A DNA stretch of 37,252 nt from Rhodothermaceae bacterium (GTDB taxonomy: Bacteria; Bacteroidota; Rhodothermia; Balneolales; Cyclonatronaceae). The notes below the pieces were generated by a model. That model ran no database searches and was not told the origin of the DNA. It saw nothing but the letters and a program-made list of their open reading frames with translations. Position numbers and translations under genes: made by a program. The stretch is from contig JAIVHB010000138.1 in assembly GCA_020201275.1 (NCBI GenBank), positions 1 to 37,252 of the forward strand, read 5' to 3'. Of this stretch, positions 25,778-32,149 are shown piece by piece (position 1 is the first letter of the stretch; each line of letters opens with the position of its first letter).

Positions 25778-28700
25778 CTATCGGAATATCTTCAAAGAAA
25801 CCATGAACTCATCGCTCGAGAAGCTTTTCACGTCGTAATCCCAGGCCATGGCATAGCCGAATGAAAGGGTGGCATCCATGATGGAAAACAGGGAAATCCG
25901 CATGTCGACCTGGGCTCCGGCATTGTAAAAACGATTCTGCTGCCGTTCTCTAACGTTTTCGGTTCCGCCATCCCCTGTTACGGTGGAATTTATCCACACC
26001 GGCTTGTCGAGATTGGTAATAATGCCTGTTGAAAACAGGCTCAGCTGCATCCAATTCGCGTAAAGGCTGGTTACGCCGGCACGACGGAACCGGACCGGCG
26101 GGGTTACCCATTCAACCAGCAGGCGGGTAAAATTGGTGCCGCCGATCGCGTTGAGATCAACGCCCGGGAAGGTATGATAGCTTCTGTAGCGCCGGTTCGC
26201 GCGGTAATCGATCCAGTTGTTGCCAAAACCCCCGAAATAGAAATTGCCGAGCGGTTCGCGGACGGGGCTGAACGAGTAGCCTGCCGATGATCTCAGCCAG
26301 ACCGACGAATGTTTGATGGGCAGGGCGATGCCGTAGTCCAGGTTTTGGTAAACACGGGGAAAAACGATTCGCTGATCGCCCACATTTTCCGCAATCGTAT
26401 TGGTAAAGGTACCGAGCTGCCATCGGAATCCTTTTTCGTGATCAACGGCCCCAAGTGAATGAAGTGTGCGCTGGTAGCTCAGCATGGTTGAGAGCGAGAA
26501 AAACTGTCCGAAGGATGTGGTGATATTCTGAAATTCCGGCAGTCGCTCCAGCCCACCGTAATAGGAGAGCGACACATCCATATCCATTATTCTGGGAGGG
26601 CTGTAGATCAGGCTTTTTTTGTATCCCATACCCACTGAATAGCCCTTCCTGCTTGTCTTGGTCGGGCCGAACAGATCATAGAAATCGCTGGCATTATAAG
26701 AAGCAAAGAAGCGTGCCGACGACATTTCATACAACCACGACGCATGGAACTGCTCGTCTGTGTCGAGGCCGGGATGAGGCGACCAGCCCGCCGTTATATT
26801 CATTTTCTGCAGCCTGAGCGGATCACTGAAATCGAGCCTCACACCGCCGGCCACATAGTCTTTATAACCGTGCACAATGGGATAGGCCGCTATAAGAGAA
26901 AGCCTTTTACCTGCGTGGTATTCACTTCTCGATATGATGAGTGAGTCGGGGTTCAGTGTACCCGGTGCTGGAGGCCTGAGCATCCATTCGGTAACAACTG
27001 GATGCCGTTCCACAACTTCCTGGCCCAGAAAACGGATGGCACTCACACGTTCAGCGGGTTTGTTTTCAATGCGCACCGGAAAGAACCCGTCACCGGTGTA
27101 TTCAAAGGCCAACAGAGAGTCGGCACTGTAGGGAACCGGCCTGAACAAACCGGTTTCCGCGTTGGTAAGCCATCTCACCTCTTTCTGTTCAATATCATAC
27201 CGAACAATGTTGGATACACCCGTATAGTAGGTTGACCCGAACAGATACCTGCCATCGGGCGAAAAGACAAAGGCTGCTGGTGAACTTACTTCAAAATCAT
27301 AGATCTCTTCATAACTGAATCGCCCGGCCATAAGGGAATCGACGTTCATCATTACCAGTTTCTGGTTTCCGCTCACATCCGCAATGGCGGCACTCAGCTT
27401 TTTGCCATCCGGCGATATATCGATATCGAATATATCTTCACCGTAGGGCATGGAGCGAATCCGGTTCCATTCGGTGTAGGGGTAGGGGATTCTTACCAGG
27501 GAGACAATACCATGGTAATGTCGCACGCCCCAGATAGAGCGGTCGGCCGGATTGAAAACAAGGTCACCTGTTCTCACTTCACGGATGAGCGTGGTGGTTT
27601 TGCCCGTATTCAGGTTATGCGCCATCAGGTGGCGCCAGCTGTTGTTGTTGTCGGTGTAGAAGATGGTTCTGTTTTCAGGATCGAAAGCAAGCGAACTCAC
27701 AAAGTGGAGGGCCGGACTTTCAATATCCACCACCCTGCGCATGGATCCGGTTGCGGGGTTCACTTCGGCTATATGTGCAATTTCGCCGGGTTTGGCCACA
27801 GCGGTATAGATAAGGCCCGTTTGATTGTCGTATACCGGGCGGGATACGCCACCCAGCGGGCGTTTTGCAAGCGGGGTTGTTTCTGTAACCGGATTCCGTC
27901 TGATCCTGGCCAGATTGGCCTCCTGCCACTCCCGCTCAAAATCGATCCATTTCGACCACTCAGTGTGCAGGGATGTTCCAAAAACTTTTTTGAAATCGGC
28001 GGAAAAATAGCGCTTTGAGCCGTTTGATCGGGAAGCCCAGTCAATGATGTGTTGCGGGCTGTACGTGACAGCCAGGTACGACATGAAACGCGTACCATAC
28101 ATGTAGGAGTTGCTGCCCACTTCAAAGTCGGTAGTTGTTCCTTCCGATTCCAACCCTACGGCGTCGTATATCCGTCGGTTATCGCGGACCATCGTGCGGA
28201 AACGCATTTCATCGTAGGGGCCCATTACGCGGCCGATGCCGCCCGACATCCAGGTGGTCATGAATTCGGCTATGCCTTCATGGTACCAGCGTGGGGAAAA
28301 CCGCCGTGGAGTGGTCATATAGGCGTAGAACAGGCTGATCGGATCTTCCTTTTCGGGGTTGACCTTGCCGCTGAACGCTTTTCGGAAAAACCGGTCGGTT
28401 GATGTCGACATATCCAGGGCCACGATATGTACCAGCTCATGGTTCATCAGCACGTTTATCCGTTCATTGGCCGGATTGGTCTCAAAAGCGTAGTGGAAGG
28501 GTGCTATTCCCATCAATATGGCGTTTCCCGGCACGGCAGAAGCCCCGGCATTACCGTAATCACCGAAATCCTGCATGATCAGCGTTACGTGCTCGTCGGT
28601 TATATACCCGAATGTGCGTTTGTGAAAATCGAGGGAATTGGTAAATGAACGGATGGTATGGTTGATCAGATACTCATGCCCAAAATGATAATACAGCAGT

Positions 28701-28819
28701 TCAACATCCCCGGTTTTTACTGATTGGAACTGCGCATTGGCGGGCCGGTGTACCAGTATGATTAACAGCGGCAATAATAACAATGCAGGGAGGATTGACC
28801 ACAGGTCTGTTTTTTTCAT
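25778..28819 (-). CDS. Secreted HExxH peptidase-like / beta-propeller / outer-membrane barrel protein (complete paralogue)
   Basis: 1013 residues from the ATG at 28819. A signal peptide (ends RPANAQ) precedes a peptidase-MA-like domain with NHELVHIVA (His127, Glu128, His131) and WYHEGIAEF (Glu181/Glu185). TolB/PD40 propeller blades follow (VFSPDGRYLFGSTYY, DISPDGKKLSAAI), then a long C-terminal beta-barrel ending DEFMVSLKIFR with a penultimate aromatic, as expected for outer-membrane insertion. The layout parallels the protein at 1280-4153, which has a propeller insert and a shorter end. The frame is open 30 codons upstream, but the signal peptide marks the true start. The leader and first codons closely resemble those of the CotH gene. 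Peptidase activity and substrate are unproven. Confidence 0.82.
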   Translation of the reverse strand: MKKTDLWSILPALLLLPLLIILVHRPANAQFQSVKTGDVELLYYHFGHEYLINHTIRSFTNSLDFHKRTFGYITDEHVTLIMQDFGDYGNAGASAVPGNAILMGIAPFHYAFETNPANERINVLMNHELVHIVALDMSTSTDRFFRKAFSGKVNPEKEDPISLFYAYMTTPRRFSPRWYHEGIAEFMTTWMSGGIGRVMGPYDEMRFRTMVRDNRRIYDAVGLESEGTTTDFEVGSNSYMYGTRFMSYLAVTYSPQHIIDWASRSNGSKRYFSADFKKVFGTSLHTEWSKWIDFEREWQEANLARIRRNPVTETTPLAKRPLGGVSRPVYDNQTGLIYTAVAKPGEIAHIAEVNPATGSMRRVVDIESPALHFVSSLAFDPENRTIFYTDNNNSWRHLMAHNLNTGKTTTLIREVRTGDLVFNPADRSIWGVRHYHGIVSLVRIPYPYTEWNRIRSMPYGEDIFDIDISPDGKKLSAAIADVSGNQKLVMMNVDSLMAGRFSYEEIYDFEVSSPAAFVFSPDGRYLFGSTYYTGVSNIVRYDIEQKEVRWLTNAETGLFRPVPYSADSLLAFEYTGDGFFPVRIENKPAERVSAIRFLGQEVVERHPVVTEWMLRPPAPGTLNPDSLIISRSEYHAGKRLSLIAAYPIVHGYKDYVAGGVRLDFSDPLRLQKMNITAGWSPHPGLDTDEQFHASWLYEMSSARFFASYNASDFYDLFGPTKTSRKGYSVGMGYKKSLIYSPPRIMDMDVSLSYYGGLERLPEFQNITTSFGQFFSLSTMLSYQRTLHSLGAVDHEKGFRWQLGTFTNTIAENVGDQRIVFPRVYQNLDYGIALPIKHSSVWLRSSAGYSFSPVREPLGNFYFGGFGNNWIDYRANRRYRSYHTFPGVDLNAIGGTNFTRLLVEWVTPPVRFRRAGVTSLYANWMQLSLFSTGIITNLDKPVWINSTVTGDGGTENVRERQQNRFYNAGAQVDMRISLFSIMDATLSFGYAMAWDYDVKSFSSDEFMVSLKIFR

Positions 28820-28854
28820 GGTAACCGGTTGAGAGTGGTGGTGGTGACGGTGTT

Positions 28855-29003
28855 CCGAAAATACATAAAGCAGACGGGCTCTTTTCGAACCCGTCTGCTC
28901 ATTTTTCAATGCTGTCTTCCAGCTTTTCTTGGTGCCTTTGTGCAGTGTGCGGCACTACACACGTTCTTCGGCTTCACTCTTCGCTTTGCGCCGGCTTACG
29001 CTC
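28855..29003 (-). repeat. Dispersed intergenic repeat, copy B
   Basis: It aligns with copy A (22695-22838) in the same orientation and position relative to the downstream minus-strand gene. It contains the intact hairpin at 28869-28899 and is followed by a GCTCAGAATGACGA segment near 29010. It fills most of the spacer between the anti-sigma gene stop (29035) and the propeller gene start (28819). Confidence 0.75.
28869..28907 (-). terminator. Ten-pair hairpin downstream of the anti-sigma gene
   Basis: AGCAGACGGG (28869-28878) pairs perfectly with CCCGTCTGCT (28890-28899) around an 11-base loop. On the minus strand the stem is followed by TTATGTATTTTC, and on the plus strand by CATTTTTC. It probably ends the transcript of the minus-strand anti-sigma gene, 136 bases after its stop. 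The U-tract is imperfect. Confidence 0.55.
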
Positions 29004-29034
29004 AGGCCATGCTCAGAATGACGAGAGTGACCTC

Positions 29035-30366
29035 TCAGATTCTGCCCCAGCTTGCATTGGACTTCAGCACATCAAACCTGCCTTCGCGCATCAGTACTTC
29101 AAACGTGGAGGAGTTCATCAGTTTTACGAAGTTGGCATTGCGCATCAGGCTTTCGAACGATGGGTTGTTCATTAACTCTAACCTGCTGTTACTGCGGAAA
29201 AGCACTTCAAACCGGTTGTTGCGCATTGCTTCGCGAAAAGTATGGTTGCGCATCACTTCAAAGTAGCGGCTTTCGCGCATCACCTCGAAATAGCGGTTCT
29301 CGCGCATCACCTCAGCGTAGCGGTTCTCGCGCATTACCTCGAAGTAGCGATTCTCGCGCATCACTTCAAAGTAGCGGCTCTCGCGCATCAGCTCTACAAA
29401 GGCCGGGTTATTCATCACTTCCATGAAATCTGCATGGTTGGCAAGCTCGGCAAAGGTACTGTTATTGGCAAGCGCCTCGAAATCCTGGTTGCGAAGCAAC
29501 TCAACATAGCTCTCGTTTTGGGCAAGCTCGGCAAATGCGGCATTGCGGTTCAGCTCAACAAAAGCCGGATTATTCATCAATTCGACGTACGCGCTGTGGT
29601 TGGCAAGTTCCGCAAAAGCCTCGTTGCGGTTCAGCTCTATGAAGCGCATATCCCTGGCCAGTTCCATGAACGCGGCATGGTTGGCAAGTTCAGCTTTTTC
29701 GGCATGGCGATTGAGCTCAAACACCGCCGAATTCATCACTTCGTAATGTTCGCTGCGCATCAATTCGAATACAGCCGGTTCACGCATCACCTCTACAAAA
29801 GCCGGATTGTTGGCCAATTCCTGGAGTTGACCGGTTTCAAGCAGGTTGATGAATTCATCGCTTTGAAGCAGCTCCTGTACCTCGGCATTATCCAGGCTTA
29901 TATCGCCGGGCTGAATCTGTGTCTGCCGGTAACGCTCGGCACGTTCAACCCCGTCTACACCTACTGTTCCTGCTACATCACTGGCAGAAGGCTGAGGGTA
30001 ATCAATGGTAACATATACTATAACGGCAGCTATTATAACCAATCCGGTTATGGATGCTGCTATTTTCATTGTTTGGTTCTTTTTTTCTGACATATAGGAC
30101 TCCGTGTGGTTTATCTTTGTTTTTATGCTATGAATTGAAGCTTTTCCGGACCGGGCTGCAATGGCATCCCGGATACCTTTCTGAAGATCTGCGGGTGGTT
30201 GTTCCTTCTTCAGTGACGGGATAGATTCAGCCAGGGATAGCATATCCTTGTACAGGGCCGATGCTTCGGGGTTTGATCTGAGCTCTTTTTCCAGCTCCCG
30301 ACGCTGATCGGCCGACAGTACTCCGTCGATCGCGCCCTGAATTAGTTCTGTTATTCGCTTATCCAT
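29035..30366 (-). CDS. Transmembrane anti-sigma-like protein with a long nonapeptide-repeat outer domain (novel)
   Basis: 443 residues from the ATG at 30366; GGTGA nine bases upstream supports it over a GTG three codons earlier. Residues 1-96 resemble an anti-sigma cytoplasmic domain (MDKRITELIQGAIDGVLSA, then RRELEKELRSNPEASALYKDM) but lack the zinc-finger HxxxCxxC. One membrane helix lies at about 102-122, then a short linker. Residues about 160-436 are about 31 head-to-tail units of nine (rarely eight) residues. The consensus is N-x-x-F/Y-x-E-L/V-M/A/N-R/N, for example NPAFVELNR, NEAFAELAN, ENRYFEVMR. It lies directly downstream of an ECF sigma gene on the same strand, the normal place for its cognate anti-sigma factor. 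I know no family with this outer domain. Individual units faintly resemble STI1/ubiquilin NPxF...L motifs, possibly by convergence. Confidence 0.75.
   Translation of the reverse strand: MDKRITELIQGAIDGVLSADQRRELEKELRSNPEASALYKDMLSLAESIPSLKKEQPPADLQKGIRDAIAARSGKASIHSIKTKINHTESYMSEKKNQTMKIAASITGLVIIAAVIVYVTIDYPQPSASDVAGTVGVDGVERAERYRQTQIQPGDISLDNAEVQELLQSDEFINLLETGQLQELANNPAFVEVMREPAVFELMRSEHYEVMNSAVFELNRHAEKAELANHAAFMELARDMRFIELNRNEAFAELANHSAYVELMNNPAFVELNRNAAFAELAQNESYVELLRNQDFEALANNSTFAELANHADFMEVMNNPAFVELMRESRYFEVMRENRYFEVMRENRYAEVMRENRYFEVMRESRYFEVMRNHTFREAMRNNRFEVLFRSNSRLELMNNPSFESLMRNANFVKLMNSSTFEVLMREGRFDVLKSNASWGRI
29059..29889 (-). repeat. Nonapeptide-coding repeat array (about 31 x 27 bp, diverged)
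   Basis: This is the DNA encoding the nine-residue repeats of the anti-sigma-like protein. The 27-bp periodicity persists across about 830 bases, with two 24-bp units near the membrane-proximal end (SEHYEVMN, SAVFELNR). Divergence is high at both ends and lowest in the block 29248-29382. Phase is kept throughout. Confidence 0.85.
29248..29382 (-). repeat. Five nearly identical 27-bp tandem units within the nonapeptide array
   Basis: Five consecutive units encode ESRYFEVMR, ENRYFEVMR, ENRYAEVMR, ENRYFEVMR and ESRYFEVMR, differing by only a few bases each. All share the GCGCAT core on the plus strand. The homogeneity suggests recent duplication by slippage or unequal exchange, and a length-variable site. 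Confidence 0.9.
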
Positions 30367-30416
30367 TGTTATCACCAGTTTGAAATCAACCTTATTGCTG
30401 TTTGAAACTTCCGTTC

Positions 30417-30439
30417 AAAAAAGCAGAACGTTTTTCTGC
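30417..30439 (-). terminator. Intrinsic terminator between the sigma and anti-sigma genes
   Basis: On the minus strand, GCAGAA-AAACG-TTCTGC forms a six-pair hairpin immediately followed by six T (30422 down to 30417). It lies about 150 bases after the sigma-factor stop and 50 bases before the anti-sigma start. It could attenuate read-through and so set the sigma to anti-sigma ratio, or simply separate two transcripts. Confidence 0.6.
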
Positions 30440-30585
30440 ACTCTGTTTTAATTACACACAACCTTGCGATAAGTTGGTGAGAATGTTAATAAAAGACGCA
30501 GACCTTATCACATATCGAAGCTTATATAACTGAAATTTATTGCTTTATGAATTAGGTATTTCTATGGCCGCACTGCCCGTTCCCC

Positions 30586-31128
30586 TCAGACTACTCCGCC
30601 CATACGCCGGGTGAGGGCATCCCTGAGTTTGATCCGTGCGGAGTAGAGCCTCGATTTAACCGTTTTTTCATCAATATTGAGTACATCGGCCATTTCTTTG
30701 TAGGAAAGATCTTCGAAATGGCGCATCACAATTACGGCTTTATACTCGGGGGTGAGCCGGTCGATTGCCCTCGAGAGATCCGAGTTCTGCTCCGATACCA
30801 TCAGCTCACTGTCGGCTGGATCTGACTGTTCATTGACCAGTTTCAGTTCGTAGTGTACCCGTCTTGACCGCACCATATTCAGGGCTTCGTTTACCATAAT
30901 TCTGTACAACCAGCTGAAAAAACGGTACTTCGTATCGTAAGTATGCAGATTCTCCCATGCTTTAATGAATGCAGCCTGGGTCACATCCCTGGCGTCGTCT
31001 CCATCGCCTACTATCTGGAAAACCGTATTGTACATAGCAAATTGATGATGGTTAACCAATTCATCAAAAGCGTCGGTTTCCCCATTCAGACACTTGTTTA
31101 CCAGTGCCCGACAATAATGATCATCCAT
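30586..31128 (-). CDS. ECF-type RNA polymerase sigma factor (RpoE/SigW-like)
   Basis: 180 residues with sigma region 2 at about 20-88 (DELVNHHQFAMYNTVFQIVG, DVTQAAFIKAWENL, FFSWLYRIMVNEALN). Sigma region 4 spans about 118-172 (LTPEYKAVIVMRHFEDLSYK, then EMADVLNIDEKTVKSRLYSA). Regions 1 and 3 are absent, as in ECF factors. It directs RNA polymerase to a small envelope or stress regulon. The next gene on the strand, 219 bases on, is the nonapeptide-repeat anti-sigma candidate, with a terminator between them. The 98 bases upstream contain AACTTTTTAAGGGACT followed by CACGAT, which might be an ECF-type self-promoter; this is a weak call. Confidence 0.92.
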   Translation of the reverse strand: MDDHYCRALVNKCLNGETDAFDELVNHHQFAMYNTVFQIVGDGDDARDVTQAAFIKAWENLHTYDTKYRFFSWLYRIMVNEALNMVRSRRVHYELKLVNEQSDPADSELMVSEQNSDLSRAIDRLTPEYKAVIVMRHFEDLSYKEMADVLNIDEKTVKSRLYSARIKLRDALTRRMGGVV

Positions 31129-31226
31129 ACAAAGCCGGTTATTATCGTGGCCAGTTTAGTCCCTTAAAAAGTTTAATATGGAGATTATTTTAATAAATAC
31201 AAGCATTAAAAACCAAATGACAAAAT

Positions 31227-31511
31227 TTATTCGATATTGAATATTTTGTCGAGGGATGTGAACCGGAAAACATCCCGTATATGTTTATTAACATTGGTTA
31301 TACGCATTACTTTCCCTTTATCCTGCAATTGCTTGTGCGTTTTGATGAGAATTCCCAGGCCCATACTGGAGATGTAGGCCAGCTCCTCAAAGTCAAGCGT
31401 GGTATCGTCGCTTACGTTTTCAAGCTCTCTCATAGCCATTTCTGCCTGTGCGGCATCGAAGCGGCCCGACAGGCGGATTATTCCATCCGGTTGGTGATCA
31501 ATAGTCAACAT
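31227..31511 (-). CDS. STAS-domain anti-sigma-factor antagonist (RsbV/SpoIIAA-like)
   Basis: 94 residues forming one STAS domain: IIRLSGRFDAAQAE, TTLDFEELAYISSMGLGILI and RITNVNKHIRDVFRFTSLDK. Such proteins bind their partner kinase when unphosphorylated and are switched off by serine phosphorylation. Candidate acceptors are Ser48/Ser49 in ISSMGLG. The residue just before the Gly, where SpoIIAA carries its acceptor serine, is Met50 here, so the exact site is uncertain. The start lies three bases after the stop of the RsbW-like gene (31515), so the two are translationally linked. Confidence 0.88.
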   Translation of the reverse strand: MLTIDHQPDGIIRLSGRFDAAQAEMAMRELENVSDDTTLDFEELAYISSMGLGILIKTHKQLQDKGKVMRITNVNKHIRDVFRFTSLDKIFNIE

Positions 31512-31514
31512 AGT

Positions 31515-31925
31515 TCAACTGCTTAATTTCCTGATTAGGGTAACTGTGGTGATGTTACCGTTTACTTCGTGTTTTACTTCATCCATAAACTGGTGAACCA
31601 GGTGTATGCCCAGCCCCCCGATTCGGCCCTCTTTGTGATAGGCATCCAGATCTACCGGCTTCACAGCGCTCACGTCGAATGGTTTTTGCTGTTGGTCAAG
31701 AAGGCGAACAAATAGTGACCCGTCATCATATTCCACTTCAATAGCTATATCGCCGGAGGCATCGGCATTGTATTTCACCATATTGGTAAATACTTCTTCA
31801 ACCGACAAATCAATACTGAACCGGTGCTCATCACCAATACCATATTCATTGAAGACGGTCCCTATAAACCCGAAAATATTTTCAAGCTCACCAAAATCCC
31901 GCCTGAATGAATGCATTCGCTTCAT
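31515..31925 (-). CDS. RsbW/SpoIIAB-like anti-sigma serine kinase (GHKL ATPase)
   Basis: 136 residues with a HATPase_c_2 fold. The N box is SVEEVFTNMVKYN (Glu44, Asn48), the G1-type motif LLDQQQKPFD (Asp77) and the G2 box RIGGLGIHLVHQF. RsbW-type kinases phosphorylate their STAS partner and sequester a sigma factor or another effector in a partner switch. The STAS gene follows almost without a gap, so the pair is a cognate module. No RsbU-type PP2C phosphatase or sigma-B type factor is visible in the window. The target may be encoded elsewhere, or may be linked to the adjacent ECF system. Confidence 0.88.
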   Translation of the reverse strand: MKRMHSFRRDFGELENIFGFIGTVFNEYGIGDEHRFSIDLSVEEVFTNMVKYNADASGDIAIEVEYDDGSLFVRLLDQQQKPFDVSAVKPVDLDAYHKEGRIGGLGIHLVHQFMDEVKHEVNGNITTVTLIRKLSS

Positions 31926-32149
31926 ATAATTGGTTCGTCCCTGATTACCTGATAAATTTTAGACCCAATGTATTGTTTATTATGATTGCACCCAAACAGG
32001 AAATGTACCGGTAAATGGTTTATATAAATTGGCGGGCCGGGGTATTTTGCGAACTGTACAGACCGGGTTCGCCATGCCAGAGGGATTCATGAACGGCCAG
32101 GTTGATATCATTTCAAACCGGGAAAGTTACCTGCAGGCTGGCAAACGGT

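Noticed and set aside
29248-29382. Short regularly spaced repeats resembling a CRISPR array
   Set aside because: The units are contiguous 27-bp copies without spacers and are translated as nonapeptides in a long open frame.
29059-29889. Nonapeptide repeats as an RTX calcium-binding domain
   Set aside because: There are no GGxGxD motifs; the repeat is Asn/Phe/Glu/Leu/Arg-based and lacks the glycine pattern.
29242-30090. 282-codon plus-strand open frame
   Set aside because: It is the mirror of the repeat-coding minus strand; its periodicity derives entirely from the anti-sigma gene.
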